Of a DNA stretch of 46,487 bases, positions 12,821 to 25,118 are shown in pieces. This stretch comes from Serratia symbiotica. Lineage in GTDB: Bacteria > Pseudomonadota > Gammaproteobacteria > Enterobacterales > Enterobacteriaceae. The stretch spans positions 1-46,487 of the forward strand of contig JAAKDF010000013.1 of NCBI GenBank assembly GCA_011754105.1, given 5' to 3'. The position numbers were made by a program, and so were the translations under genes. The notes beneath the pieces were generated by a model, which saw only the letters and a list, made by a program, of their open reading frames with translations, did not search any database and was not told the origin of the DNA. Position 1 is the first letter of the stretch. The number at the start of each line of letters is the position of its first letter.

Positions 12821-13064
12821 AACAATAGGCTATGGTCTCGCTGTTAGTCGGTTCGCCGCGCTACAGTCATTTGTCACCTGCCAGTAAACAATGCCGCTGA
12901 CACCACACTACAAACCGCAAGCCAGGTTTAGAACCTGTCCCATTAGGCTAATTTATTTGCCATTTTAGCCCTGGAAAGTGCTAACAATCCCCATGAAATC
13001 CTGTCGTTGCGCGCTTTCTGTGTGCAAAATAGCTACAACAATATGCGCTTACAGGGATAAGCGA

Positions 13065-13565
<501 letters not shown>

Positions 13566-13566
13566 T

Positions 13567-13692
13567 GGTTTTTTATTAAATAAATCGGATGATAGCGTCA
13601 TCCCATTGATAGAAATGGGATTTTTATTAGTTACTATTTGATAAATCTTTTACGGAACTGCTGAACCAAAATCTGATTTGTTCAACAAAGCC
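13567..13692. mobile_element. Miniature IS903-like remnant (both ends, about 125 bp)
   Basis: A left-end-like sequence (ggttttttattaaataaatc at 13567-13586) faces a right-end-like sequence ending in gatttgttcaacaaagcc (13675-13692). The latter is close to the IS903 terminus. There is no transposase between them. It looks like an internally deleted element sitting at the break in glpK. Confidence 0.55.
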
Positions 13693-13731
13693 GAGCAGAA
13701 ATGATTACCGCCCCGCATGAGCTCACAGAGA

Positions 13732-13767
13732 AGTCATAAGGGCGAAATCCTTTGCGACCTTATGACT
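13732..13767 (-). terminator. Hairpin downstream of folA
   Basis: Arms agtcataagg (13732-13741) and ccttatgact (13758-13767) flank a 16-nt interior that can pair partly. It lies 18 bp after the folA stop. No long T-run follows on the minus strand, so termination strength is uncertain. Confidence 0.5.
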
Positions 13768-13785
13768 AGGTTGAATACCCAACAA

Positions 13786-14268
13786 TCAGCAGCGTTCCAA
13801 GATCTCGAAGTAATAACTATGAGAATTTTTTTCGTCTGCATCGTGGAATTCGCTGAACAAGGTTTCCCATTCGTACGGTTTATAATCTGGAAAATGAATA
13901 TCGCCACAAACTACAGCATCAATATGCGTCAGGTACATGCGATTAGCGCGTGCGAGGAACTGGCTATAAATACGCCCACCGCCCACCACCATCACTTCTT
14001 CCACTTTCCCAGCAGCGTCCAATGCATCATCTAGCGAACTCACCCAGGTGACCCCAGACTCGATACCCAAACGGCTGCTCAATACAATGCTCTGCCGCCC
14101 CGGTAATGGGTATCCAATGGATTCAAAGGTTTTGCGCCCCATAATGACTGGCTTATTCAACGTATTGCGTTTAAACCACGCCAAGTCAGCCAACAGGTGC
14201 CACGGTATGGCGTTTCCCATACCAATAACACGCTCCGCCGCCAAGGCAGCAATCAGGCTGATAATCAT
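13786..14268 (-). CDS. folA: Dihydrofolate reductase
   Basis: FolA reduces dihydrofolate to tetrahydrofolate with NADPH for one-carbon metabolism and thymidylate synthesis. The 160 residues are one longer than in E. coli because of an extra Ile (MIISLIAAL). Intact features: [20 protein letters not shown] with the catalytic Asp (D28 here, D27 in E. coli), the NADPH-binding [11 protein letters not shown] (the family usually has GRHTW/GRKTW), VVGGGRIY, and a normal C-terminal half ending EILERC. The RBS aagg lies 7 nt before the ATG. Its neighbours on both sides are decayed, so it is a retained island. Confidence 0.96.
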   Translation of the reverse strand: MIISLIAALAAERVIGMGNAIPWHLLADLAWFKRNTLNKPVIMGRKTFESIGYPLPGRQSIVLSSRLGIESGVTWVSSLDDALDAAGKVEEVMVVGGGRIYSQFLARANRMYLTHIDAVVCGDIHFPDYKPYEWETLFSEFHDADEKNSHSYYFEILERC

Positions 14269-14922
14269 TGTTTAACCTTGTGTAGACAGCAAATTACTCA
14301 CACTATACGTACAGGCTCCTATGCTGTCGATAGGCGAATCAAGCAGGATGGGTAGATGAAATAGTCTATTGACTCACCAACGATGAGTTGCAGCTGGGTT
14401 TCATACACTGGAGCGTTTAGGCTAAAGCCACAGTGCGATCGACAGTACACTGTCGATCGCACTGTGGCTTTAATAAAATGGGGGATCGTTGTTTCTATCC
14501 GCGCCTCACTACAGCCCAAGTGCGAGATCTCCACCACCATAATTTTCGCGGTATAGGCGGAAATGCCTGGGAACATTGGGACCCCGCTTCGATAGTAAAC
14601 ACCTTCGGGTAGGCTAGCGACCAGGAGATACAGACCATGCCGATAAAAACTGCCGTCAGCAATAATGTACTCCTACTTAGAGCCTATGCCAGTAAAGCAT
14701 ACATTATTGCAGCCAGTGTGGGCCATGCCAGCACGCAACCACTGCAGCGTACAAAGAGAGTCAATGAGGAGGGTGATCACCGCCCAGAATCAAAATGGAA
14801 AATAAAATAGCCTACTGTAACAGGTTCTTAATGTTGATGCAGGCATGCAGCATCAGCATATACTTTCCTTTACGCACCCCCCAAGCGACGCGGCGAAGGC
14901 CGGGAGTTATGGCATCGCGCAA
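14269..14922. other. Eroded region between folA and carB with unidentified remnant
   Basis: On the minus strand, 14319-14576 reads MFPGISAYTAKIMVVE... SLNAPVYETQLQLIVGESID with no stop, which looks protein-like. I cannot assign a family and the frame is interrupted on both sides. The open stretch is itself crossed by the long palindrome at 14423-14472. The region 14600-14920 shows nothing recognisable apart from an imperfect hairpin near 14830-14858 (tgatgc...gcatca) after carB. Confidence 0.4.
14423..14472. repeat. Perfect 24-bp inverted repeat with 2-nt loop
   Basis: Left arm 14423-14446 (taaagccacagtgcgatcga...), loop ac (14447-14448), right arm 14449-14472 (...tcgatcgcactgtggcttta). Every base of the 24-bp arms pairs. 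It lies in an eroded region with no flanking intact gene to terminate. Confidence 0.9.
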
Positions 14923-17319
14923 TTAATTGCCGAGGCGCGCGTGCATTTCCTGCATTGAGATAGCCTGCTCAGGAGGATCAGCCTTCAACGCCAGCGCGGT
15001 GTCGAAACCGCCGTTCAGCGTGGTGTCTTAGTGCACCTTATATTGCAGCGCCCTGCATCGAAGCAGTTTGTAATTTTTAATCGCCTGGCGACCCGCAGTG
15101 GTGTTGACGATATAGGTGTACTTGCTATGTTGATACGGTCTTGAATGTGCGGGCGGCCTTCGTGCACCTTATTAACCAGGCGTGGTTAATATCCCCCGCT
15201 TCGCCCAATACCACACAGCAGTGCCGTGGGTCTTATCCAGCTCAAAACCCTAACGCAATAGGTGGGTGGCTAGATCCACCTATTGCGTTTCGTCGCTTTT
15301 ACGCACCGATAGTAGCGCACGGACTTTTTTCTCCATGCCTGACTGGCTGCTAAGAATCGCCTTAAAGAAGGTTTCAGCAAAGGTGCGCCCCACCCCCCTC
15401 CATCGCTTCCCCGGTAGAGCTCATTTCTAGCCAGAAAATCGGATCAACACCAGGAAATTTGGTAATACGGCGGAATAACCTCTTCGGTGACACTATGCTC
15501 AGCCAGTGTTTTGCCTACTATTACCTGTGCAGCAACCTTGGCCAAAGGCACACTGGTAGCTTTAGAGACGAACAGTACAGTACGTGCGGCACGCGTGTTA
15601 ACTTCAATCAGGTAGACTTTATGGTTTTTCACTACGAATTGCACGTTCATTAGGCCGCGTACTTGTAATTCAAACGTTAGTTTTGCCACCTGCTGGCGCA
15701 TTATGTCCTGAATGTCCTTACTAGGGTGGCAAAAGAACACGCGGAGTTACCAGAATGCACACCTGCCTGTTCAATGTGTTCTATGATGCCGCCAATCAGT
15801 ACACGCTTACCATCACAGATAGCATCGACATCTACTTCCACTGTATCATACAGGAAGAATCAAACAGCACCGGAGCATCGTTAGAGACGATGACTGCATT
15901 TTGGAAGTAACGACACAAGGCTATTTCATCGTAGACGATTTCCATCGCCCGACTACCCAGCACGTAGGAAGGACGCACTACCAGCAGATAACCGATACTG
16001 GCTGCTTTTCTTTACTGCTTGCTGGAAGCGCTCACGATCTTCGGCACGTCTACTTCCTCTAACTCGCGAGCTAGCTTCAACGGGGTCTGGCCACCATATT
16101 GTACGATCACCCCTTTGGCTGCTAGATACGTACGATTTCCAACACGTCTTCGTCTTACAGTGCAACCGGCTCGAAGTACAGATGATCGGAGGTTTCATAG
16201 TCGGTAGAGAAGGTTTCCTAGTTACAGTTAACCATGATGGGCTCTTAGCCGTCTTCGCGCAGCGCTGGCGAGGAGTGTACGCAGAGCAATAGTCTAACTC
16301 GATACCCTGGCCAGATACGGTTCAGACCACCGCCCAGCACCATCACTTTTCGGCGGCCGTGTGCCGGGTTGGATTCGCACTCTTCTTCATAGGTGGAGTA
16401 CTTGTAGGCGGTGTCGGTGGCGAATTTTGCCGCACAAGAGGTATCTACGCGCCTGTAAACCGGGTGTAGGCTGTAGCTGTAGCGCAGCTTACGAATTTCG
16501 CTCTTAGCGACATCGACCAATTTTGCCAAACGCGCATAAGTAAAATCTTTGCGCTTCAGGGTGCGCAAAAAGCCCGGTATCAGGCCATTGATGCCGACTT
16601 CCGCCACCTGCTCTTCCAAACGTACCAGCTCTTTAATCTGCACTAGGAACCAGCGGTCGATATTGGTTATGTTGAATACGCTATAGACTGAAAGGCCAGA
16701 ACGGAAGGCATCGGAGATGTACCAAATGCGATCCGCACAAACATCTTTCAGTTCGCGGCGGATGATGGTCAATGCTTCTGGATCATCAAGGCTCACTGTC
16801 GGATCGAATTTTTCGATCGAGCAGACAATAATGCAGTTGTCGTTTTTATCGCGCATCACTGCTATCTCGTACTCTTTCCAACCGATCAGCGATTTTTCTT
16901 TTTTCATCGCCATATCGAAACGGCGTCGGTCTTCAGCCTTGTCGATAACATCGGCAGTGGCACCGATCATCGTTACGCCAAACTCGGCCAGCACGCCTTG
17001 ACGCTCCAGCTACAGCGCGCAATTTAACGCCGTCTGGCAGTCCATGTTCGGTAAGCACCGCGTGCAGGCGCTCTTTCTCGTTCGCGATGATTTTGCGCAC
17101 CACTTCCCAGTGGATTTACTCAATATAGGTAGCATCGGCCATTTCTAGGTCGGTTATGATGGTGGCTGGGTTGGAGTTGACCAGAATGACGCGGTAACCC
17201 TCTTCACGCAGCGCTTTACACGCCTGAACACCTGAGTAGTCGAACTTACACGCCTGGCCGATAACTATCGGGCTAGCGCCAAGGATCAGGATGCTTTTTA
17301 TGTCGGTACATTTTGGCAT
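14923..17319 (-). pseudogene. carB: carB pseudogene (carbamoyl-phosphate synthase large subunit)
   Basis: CarB makes carbamoyl phosphate for arginine and pyrimidine synthesis. It starts [20 protein letters not shown], meets a TAA after DATYIE, and then continues in pieces. The 249-codon open part (16245-16994) carries two in-frame deletions: about 85 codons between FDMAMKK and SLIGWKEY, and about 140 codons between SIEKFDP and VSLDDPEAL. These remove much of the first ATP-grasp domain. Frameshifts then hit the allosteric half, where [20 protein letters not shown] is still visible. The end ([10 protein letters not shown]) is at 14923. The span is 2.4 kb against the usual 3.2 kb. Confidence 0.93.
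15252..15289. repeat. 14-bp perfect inverted repeat inside carB remnant
   Basis: Arms aacgcaataggtgg (15252-15265) and ccacctattgcgtt (15276-15289) surround a 10-nt spacer. It is the same type of structure as the longer palindromes elsewhere in the window, but shorter. Confidence 0.75.
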
Positions 17320-17335
17320 TTTTTATTGCTCCTGA

Positions 17336-18450
17336 TTATTTGGCGTTGGAACGGTAAGTCTCAATCAACTCGATAAAGGGATCGAACAACGGCGCGGCAT
17401 CGGTGTGGTGAATGCCCTGCACCGTTTGGTCAAATAACGATTTGTGCATTACACGCAAAGTCGCTGGCAGGTTGTTCTAATCTACCGCAAAACCGTGGTT
17501 CTGGGCGGTGATCATCACGCAGTTGTTATCCAGATCTTTTACCGGTTGGTTGCCGCCGTGGTCGCCAAGCTTTATCTTTATAGTTTTTGCTTCACTAGCC
17601 AGTGCCAGCAGTTGGTAACATAAAGCAAATGCCGAACAGCGGAATATCGGTCTCCAGGAACTGTTTGATGGTGTCAATGGCATAGTTGCACGACTCCGCA
17701 TGGTCACCTAAGCCGTTGGATAGGAAGATACCGTCAGGACTCATCTTCAGCACTACCTCGGCCGGAGTTTGCATCGGCACCACGGTCAGGCTAGCAGCCG
17801 CGATCTACTAGCAGGCGTAAGATATTACGTTTGACAACGTAATCGTAAACCACCAAATGGAACAGCAGTTCCTCAGCGGTTTTGGGCCTCTGTTAACTTA
17901 CCTTCAAGCCGCCAAATGCCTTGTTGTCAGCGAAAAGATCCTTTGGTGGTGACTTGTTTTGCCAGATCCATTCCCTTCAGGCCGGGGAATCCCCGCGTCT
18001 TGTCTAGCACCAGCTCAGCATCCGGTGAGGCGGCGGCAATGATGTAGCCATTCTGGGTACCTTTCTCACGCAGCAGACGGGTCAGCTTGCGGGTATAGAT
18101 ATCGGCGATCGCCACAAATATATCGCCACAATATTATTTCTTTTGGATATGTACACAGACCTTCTTCATTGCGGTAATTGCTGGCAATCAGTGGAAGATC
18201 GCGAATGACCAGCACTTAGGCATGAACAGCGGAGGATTCTTTGTCGCAAGTATTAGTGCCGACATTGCCGATATGAGGATAAGTAGAAGTAGCAATCTGG
18301 CAGAAGTAGGAAGGATCAGTGAGGATTTCTTAATAGCCGGTCATCGACCGTATTTAAGACCACTGCTCCTACCACTATACCTTATGCTCTGATGACCAGA
18401 CCGTGAAATTGGGTTTCAGCTTCCAGAACCAACAGCGCTGACTTAATAAA
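17336..18450 (-). pseudogene. carA: carA pseudogene (carbamoyl-phosphate synthase small subunit)
   Basis: CarA is the glutamine amidotransferase subunit feeding ammonia to CarB. The reading begins IKSALLVLEAETQFHG, but the codon before it is TTT instead of ATG. Further pieces are [53 protein letters not shown] and [13 protein letters not shown]. The frame breaks exactly at the nucleophile elbow: GIC is followed by FMLPTAGTG instead of LGHQLLAL. The remnant ends at 17336, 16 bp before the carB start. Both halves of the enzyme are therefore lost. Confidence 0.92.
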
Positions 18451-18954
18451 AATACTTTCCAAGGAATAATTAATCGAAATGCTTTTATACTAATTCATGT
18501 GTCACGTTCTAAATCAACGCAAAAATCCGTCGGCGTGGCTAATTTTTTATAAATTGTGCGCGATTTTAATGATGAGTACCGCTGTTATCTAGCCAAAGCA
18601 CGATTCCCTCGCTTATTTTTGCCGCTTTCACCGTTTTAATCAGCTTAGCAGCTATAAAAATACCGCTAAATTTGGGTGGTAAATGGTTTGCGAGACGCAA
18701 TAATAGAAAATTGACGTATCGCGGATTTAAAATCCGTTAAAGAATACATTTTTAAGGAAAATAGCCATCAAAAACCAATAAAAAAATATGAAAATATCAG
18801 TTTTAACATAAATTTTTACCATGATGGCTATTTTAATGAAAATTTAAAAATACAGTAATAAAATTAATATTTTATCAATTAGATATAACCAATAAATAGA
18901 TATAAACAATATAGATATAACCAATGAAAATTTTCCAGCCAGAAAAATAATTAA
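18451..18954. other. AT-rich region upstream of carA with inverted and direct repeats
   Basis: There is no gene. It contains a 13-bp inverted repeat (aaaatagccatca at 18758-18770, tgatggctatttt at 18822-18834, 51-nt spacer). It also holds a short palindrome around 18722-18736 (cggatttaaaatccg). Three copies of a 14-bp unit tagatata(a)-(c/a)caat begin at 18880, 18897 and 18912. Base composition is clearly richer in A+T than the flanking genes. In relatives this region carries the carAB promoters, but I cannot recognise operators. Confidence 0.6.
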
Positions 18955-20235
<1,281 letters not shown>

Positions 20236-21118
20236 CATTGTTGAATAAATCGAACATTTGGCCGGCACAAGGATTAGATCACTCTACTTGCTGGCAAAAT
20301 AGCAACATTCCGTGGCCAAGCAAAAGTTTAATATCACTAACTGGAAGGCTTACAACAACGCCTCTATCACTCAGATTTTACTAACTTTCTGGGTGGATAT
20401 TCCGATATGGCAATGACCAGCGTATTGATGATAAAACGGATTTGCGGCCTGACACTCCGCGCCCTCCAGGGCTTCGTCGACTCCATTTTCACACTGATGA
20501 AAGTTCCGTTGAACTGCCAGGAATACACCTGTATCAGTAAGCGGGCGAAATCCGTCAATGTCCCGTTTAAAACCCCAACACCGGATGAAATTGCGCACCT
20601 GGTTATAAAACACGGTGAGGGGAAACGGCAGATCTAGCGAAAACTGCATTTAGCCGTAGATATAGAAACACATAAGGTCATCTGTGCTGACCTTTAATTA
20701 AGCAATATCACTGATACGGAAGGCTTTCCAGGTCTCGGTCCATCAGACGTACCGTAAAATTAAAGTTGTCTCGGCGGATGGAGCTTTCGATACACGAGTG
20801 ACTCATGATGATTTAAGGCGCAAGAAGATCAGGGCGTTAATACTGCCTATAAGGGGAGCCCATTATAAGTCGGCAGACTATGCAGACCGACATCAGGAGG
20901 TGGCGAACTAGCGCCTTACCGGAGACAACACACGGTGGGAAAGTATGACAGGCTACCACGTTCGATAGCCGAAACAGCGATGTACAGAGTAAAACAGCTA
21001 TTTAGTGGTCACCTGTCGCAGGGAGATTATGCTGCGTAAGTTGCAGAGGCTATGGCCATGATCTGTGCATTAAAAAAAGGGGACTCTTTATTCTAAATCC
21101 GATTTATTCAACAAATCC
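20236..21118 (+). mobile_element. IS903-like (IS5 family) insertion sequence remnant
   Basis: The element is bounded by terminal inverted repeats: cattgttgaataaatcg at 20236 and gatttattcaacaaatcc at 21101-21118. It is about 0.88 kb, against about 1.05 kb for IS903. It carries one decayed transposase on the plus strand. The right end lies 69 bp before the -35 element of the dnaK heat-shock promoter. Confidence 0.85.
20312..21080 (+). pseudogene. IS5-family (IS903-like) transposase pseudogene
   Basis: DDE transposase remnant. Recognisable pieces are KFNITNWKAYNNA, MAMTSVLMIKRICGLTLRAL, QGFVDSIFTLMKVPL, KRAKSVNVPFKTPTPDEIAH, then LVIKHGEGKRQI, a stop, RKLHLAVD and SIAETAMYRVKQLF. Between HLVI and KHG the stretch that in IS903 reads DSTGLKVFGEGEWKVK is missing. 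This removes the first catalytic Asp. Several stops and frameshifts follow, so it is inactive. The same deletion is present in the copy at 1-245. Confidence 0.88.
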
Positions 21119-21186
21119 GCAGAAGCATGCGGATATGGGAAAACCATGATCTGGATGACGATAAAAAGAATTTTTTCGCTTTGCCC

Positions 21187-21214
21187 CTTGATGCTGAGTT
21201 GGATGGCCCCATCT
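21187..21214 (+). promoter_or_regulatory. Heat-shock (sigma-32) promoter of dnaK
   Basis: CTTGAT (21187-21192), a 14-nt spacer and CCCCATCT (21207-21214) match the sigma-32 consensus in sequence and spacing. They resemble the known E. coli dnaK P1 promoter (CTTGAT, 14 nt, CCCCAT). It lies about 125 bp upstream of the dnaK ATG. It appears untouched despite the IS remnant ending only 69 bp upstream. Confidence 0.85.
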
Positions 21215-21338
21215 TATTTTCAACTGCAGTTGCTAACCGCAGGTAAAACTAAAATATCGGGCAGTTAAAAAGTAAAAGACTGCCTGCTTGCTAGATTAGC
21301 AACCTGATCGATTATTAATTATTAGTGGAGACGTTTAG

Positions 21339-23255
21339 ATGGGCAAAATCATTGGTATCGACTTAGGTACAACAAACTCTTGTGTAGCAATTATGGATGG
21401 TGCCAAGGCGCGCGTGCTAGAAAACTCCGAGGGTGACCGCACCACGCCTTCTATTATCGCCTATACCCAAGATGGTGAGACTTTGGTTGGTCAACCAGCT
21501 AAGCGTCAGGCTGTTACTAACCCTAAAAATACCCTATTTGCGATTAAGCGCCTGATTGGCCGCCGCTTCCAGGACGAAGAAGCGCAGCGCGATAAAGGCA
21601 TTATGCCATACAAAATCATCAAAGCTGACAACGGAGACGCTTGGCTAGAAGTGAAAGACCAGATAATGGCACCGCCACAGATTTCTGCTGAAGTACTAAA
21701 GAAAATGAAGAAAACGGCTGAAGATTACCTGGGTGAACCGGTAACTGAAGCGGTAATCACCGTACCTGCTTACTTTAACGATGCACAGCGTCAGGCGACC
21801 AAAGATGCTGGCCGTATCGCTGGCTTGGAAGTAAAACGTATCATCAATGAACCGACCGCTGCAGCTCTGGCCTACGGTTTAGATAAAGAAGTAGGAAACC
21901 GTACCATCGCAGTTTATGACTTAGGCGGTGGTACTTTCGATATCTCCATCATCGAAATCGACGACGTTGATGGTGAAAAAACCTTTGAAGTTCTAGCGAC
22001 CAACGGCGACACACATTTGGGTGGTGAAGACTTCGACAGCCGCATGATTAATTATTTAGTAGAAGAGTTCAAGAAAGAACAAGGCATCGATCTGCGTAAT
22101 GACCCGTTGGCGATGCAGCGTCTGAAAGAAGCAGCAGAAAAAGCGAAAATCGAGTTGTCTTCAGCTCAGCAAACCGACGTTAATCTGCCGTATATTACCG
22201 CAGATGCAACCGGGCCAAAACACATGAATATCAAAGTGACCCGTGCAAAACTTGAGTCATTGGTTGAAGGCTTAGTTGTACGTTCCATCGAACCACTGAA
22301 AGTGGCGCTGAAAGATGCTGGTCTATCCGTCTCCGACATTCAAGATGTGATCCTAGTAGGGGGTCAGACTCGTATGCCTATGGTGCAGAAGAAAGTCGCT
22401 GACTTCTTCGGTGGTAAAGAACCGCGTAAAGACGTTAACCCAGACGAAGCGGTCGCTGTGGGCGCTGCGGTACAGGCTGGCGTATTGGCGGGTGATGTGA
22501 AGGACGTATTGCTACTGGATGTTACTCCGCTATCGTTGGGTATTGAAACTATGGGCAGCGTGATGACTCCGCTGATTACTAAAAACACTACTATCCCTGC
22601 CAAGCACAGCCAGGTGTTCTCTACTGCTGAAGACAACCAGTCTGCGGTAACCATCCATGTGCTACAGGGTGAACGTAAACGTGCCAGCGATAACAAATCT
22701 CTGGGGCAATTCAACTTGGATGGCATTCAAGCAGCACCGCGCGGTATGGCGCAGATCGAAGTGACTTTCGATATTGATGCTGATGGTATTCTGCATGTTT
22801 CCGCCAAAGACAAGAACACCGGTCGTGAACAGAAGATAACCATCAAGGCCTCTTCTGGTCTGAACGAAGATGAAATTCAGAAAATGGTACGTGATGCTGA
22901 TCTTAATGCTGAGTCTGACCGCAAGTTCGAAGAACTGGTACGGACCCGTAACCAGGCAGATCGCTTGATCCATAGCACCCGTAAGCAGTTTGAAGAAGCA
23001 GGCGAAAAACTGTCGACGGAAGACAAAACGGCTATTGAAACTGCGCTACAAGACTTGGAAGCAGCGTTGAAATGTGAAGATAAAGCTAAGATCGAAGCTA
23101 AAACCCAAGCATTGGTGCAGTTTTCTGGCAAGTTGTTGGAAATGGCCCAGCCTCAGCAAGGCGCTGACGCCGGTGCTGACTATGCGACACAGAAGGACGA
23201 CGATGTCGTAGACGCTGAATTCGAAGAAGTTAAAGACAAAAATAATCGCCCTTAA
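21339..23255 (+). CDS. dnaK: Chaperone DnaK (Hsp70)
   Basis: DnaK binds and releases exposed hydrophobic segments of client proteins under control of ATP, with DnaJ and GrpE. The 638 residues are the full E. coli length. The nucleotide-binding domain (about 1-385) has [46 protein letters not shown] and [10 protein letters not shown]. The linker [13 protein letters not shown] leads to the substrate-binding domain, then a helical lid ending [14 protein letters not shown]. The RBS gtggag is 8-9 nt before the ATG. Codon use is the cleanest in the window, consistent with strong selection. It is transcribed with dnaJ. Confidence 0.99.
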   Translation: MGKIIGIDLGTTNSCVAIMDGAKARVLENSEGDRTTPSIIAYTQDGETLVGQPAKRQAVTNPKNTLFAIKRLIGRRFQDEEAQRDKGIMPYKIIKADNGDAWLEVKDQIMAPPQISAEVLKKMKKTAEDYLGEPVTEAVITVPAYFNDAQRQATKDAGRIAGLEVKRIINEPTAAALAYGLDKEVGNRTIAVYDLGGGTFDISIIEIDDVDGEKTFEVLATNGDTHLGGEDFDSRMINYLVEEFKKEQGIDLRNDPLAMQRLKEAAEKAKIELSSAQQTDVNLPYITADATGPKHMNIKVTRAKLESLVEGLVVRSIEPLKVALKDAGLSVSDIQDVILVGGQTRMPMVQKKVADFFGGKEPRKDVNPDEAVAVGAAVQAGVLAGDVKDVLLLDVTPLSLGIETMGSVMTPLITKNTTIPAKHSQVFSTAEDNQSAVTIHVLQGERKRASDNKSLGQFNLDGIQAAPRGMAQIEVTFDIDADGILHVSAKDKNTGREQKITIKASSGLNEDEIQKMVRDADLNAESDRKFEELVRTRNQADRLIHSTRKQFEEAGEKLSTEDKTAIETALQDLEAALKCEDKAKIEAKTQALVQFSGKLLEMAQPQQGADAGADYATQKDDDVVDAEFEEVKDKNNRP

Positions 23256-23297
23256 GCGGGCACGGGAACGGCGGCGCAGCCGTTACTGGAAACCAGC

Positions 23298-23326
23298 ACG
23301 GGCGTCGAGGTAACCTCTACGCCCGT
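23298..23326 (+). promoter_or_regulatory. Intercistronic hairpin between dnaK and dnaJ
   Basis: Arms acgggcgt (23298-23305) and acgcccgt (23319-23326), with an inner stem gagg/cctc around taa, form a strong hairpin with no T-run. It probably tunes dnaJ expression or protects the dnaK mRNA end rather than ending transcription. Position and type resemble the dnaK-dnaJ gap in E. coli. Confidence 0.6.
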
Positions 23327-23353
23327 TCATGCATGTTTAGGGTAAGAAAAAGA

Positions 23354-24466
23354 ATGTCTAAGAAAGACTATTACGAGATTCTTGGTGTCAGCAAGACGGC
23401 TGATGAGCGTGAGATAAAAAAAGCGTATAAACGCCTGGCGATGAAATATCATCCTGACCGTAACCAGGATAAAGGCGCTGAGACCTTATTTAAGCAGATC
23501 AAGGAAGCTTATGAAGTACTGACTGATAGTCGAAAGCGTGCGGCTTACGATCAGTACGGGCACGCGGCTTTTGAACAAGGCCAAATGGGGGGGAGCAGTG
23601 CAGACTTTAGTGATATCTTTGGCGACGTATTTGGCGATATCTTCGGCGGGGGTCGAAGGCAACGTGCCACCCGTGGTTCAGATCTGCGCTATAACATGGA
23701 ACTTTCCCTTGAGGAAACGGTGCGTGGCGTTACCAAAGAGATCCGCATTCCGGTGCTGGTGGAGTGTGATGCGTGCCACGGTAGTGGTGCCAATGCAGGT
23801 AGTTCGCCGATCATATGTCCTACCTGTCACGGCCAGGGGCAGGTTCAGATGCGCCAAGGTTTCTTCAGTATACAGCAGACGTGTCCGCACTGCCATGGTC
23901 GTGGGCAGATCATTAACGATCCCTGCAACAAGTGCCAGAGTCATGGCCGGGTAAAAAAATCCAAGACGTTGTCGGTGAAAATACCGGCAGGCGTGGATAC
24001 TGGCGATCGTATTCGTCTGGCAGGTGAGGGAGAAGCGGGCGAGCATGGCTCTGCAGCTGGCGATCTATACGTTCAAGTTCAGGTTCAGGCTCACCCAATC
24101 TTCGAGCGTGAAGGCAACAACCTATTCTGCGAAGTGCCAATCAGCTTTGCTATGGCGGCGCTGGGCGGTGAGATTGAAGTGCCGACGCTGGATGGCCGGG
24201 TGCAGCTGAAGATACCCGCAGAAACCCAGACTGCCAAGTTGTTTCGCATGCGCGGCAAGGGCATCAAGTCAGTGCGTGGCGGTAGCCAAGGCGATCTACT
24301 ATGTCGCGTGGTAGTGGAAACCCCGGTTAATTTAAATGACAAACAGAAACAGCTACTGAAGGAACTAGAAGCCAATCTCGGTGGCCCTTCTGGCGATAAT
24401 AACAACCCGCGTTCAAAGAGCTTCTTCGATGGGGTAAAAAACTTCTTTGACGACCTGACTAGCTAA
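23354..24466 (+). CDS. dnaJ: Co-chaperone DnaJ (Hsp40)
   Basis: DnaJ delivers clients to DnaK and stimulates its ATPase. The start is the ATG of [14 protein letters not shown]; an in-frame ATG seven codons earlier gives a non-conserved leader (MFRVRKR). The product is 370 residues, against 376 in E. coli. In order: J domain with HPD (KYHPDRNQ), Gly/Phe region (about 75-105, shorter than usual), the zinc domain with four repeats ([24 protein letters not shown], and the altered CNKCQSHG), and the C-terminal client-binding domains ending KNFFDDLTS. It is co-transcribed with dnaK, 98 bp downstream. Confidence 0.98.
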   Translation: MSKKDYYEILGVSKTADEREIKKAYKRLAMKYHPDRNQDKGAETLFKQIKEAYEVLTDSRKRAAYDQYGHAAFEQGQMGGSSADFSDIFGDVFGDIFGGGRRQRATRGSDLRYNMELSLEETVRGVTKEIRIPVLVECDACHGSGANAGSSPIICPTCHGQGQVQMRQGFFSIQQTCPHCHGRGQIINDPCNKCQSHGRVKKSKTLSVKIPAGVDTGDRIRLAGEGEAGEHGSAAGDLYVQVQVQAHPIFEREGNNLFCEVPISFAMAALGGEIEVPTLDGRVQLKIPAETQTAKLFRMRGKGIKSVRGGSQGDLLCRVVVETPVNLNDKQKQLLKELEANLGGPSGDNNNPRSKSFFDGVKNFFDDLTS

Positions 24467-24495
24467 TTCACCCTTTTTAATGGTGAGTGACTCAA

Positions 24496-24524
24496 CCCAA
24501 GGCTTATACCTGGGGCTTTTATTT
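24496..24524 (+). terminator. Terminator of dnaK-dnaJ
   Basis: Stem cccaagg (24496-24502) with cctgggg (24509-24515), one A-G mismatch and loop cttata, followed by cttttattt. It lies 30 bp after the dnaJ stop. Confidence 0.65.
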
Positions 24525-24711
24525 GTTGTTATCTGCACAAGATGTGTAACTTCTGTGATGAGTTGATTGTTTTGCCGATATATCGCGTATAGGAGAACAC
24601 AATAACAACGGTTATGGCTATTGCGCATTGGGATAAATAGGGTTGAACATTGTCTAAACCAGGGAAAAGACATTTGTTGAAGCAAAACGTTATGGAGAAC
24701 TGCACGTTAGC

Positions 24712-25112
24712 ATGTCGCATATCAATTTTAATCACCAAGTACTGTTTCTGGTTACTGGTAAGATTGTAGGATTAATGTGTTAGAAGAACGCCTAGATGGC
24801 AAGCTGTTGATCCCCAGTCAACGTTATGTGGCATAAGTTGCTCAACTGGTTCAACGCCTAGGATACTCATGTCGAGATTCTGGGCGAGTTCGACGATACT
24901 GCGCTGATAAAGGCGTTTATTATGTATCCAATGCTGATCAAAGTTGCGCCAACGTTATATGTGCAGGATACAAAAACGAAGACCGTGTGGTGGAGATTGG
25001 GCGTATTAATATCCTACAGGAAGAATTTTACATTATTTTTGCTGAGTGCATAATCCTGCATCCTGCTATATAGCGGTTGTGTAACACAGACTTTTCGGCG
25101 CTGTTTTTTGCT
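24712..25112 (+). pseudogene. nhaR: nhaR pseudogene (LysR-type regulator), large internal deletion
   Basis: NhaR normally activates the sodium/proton antiporter gene nhaA. The remnant starts MSHINFNHQVLFLVTG (NhaR N-terminus). The sequence LEERLDGKL of the helix-turn-helix region is then joined directly to LIPSQR, which belongs about 190 residues later, followed by EDRVVEIGRINILQEEFYII, FAECIILHPAI and NTDFSALFFAR. Both sides of the junction carry a Leu-Glu-Glu-Arg repeat in the intact protein. Stops interrupt the rest. No nhaA remains upstream. Confidence 0.85.
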
Positions 25113-25118
25113 AGAAGG

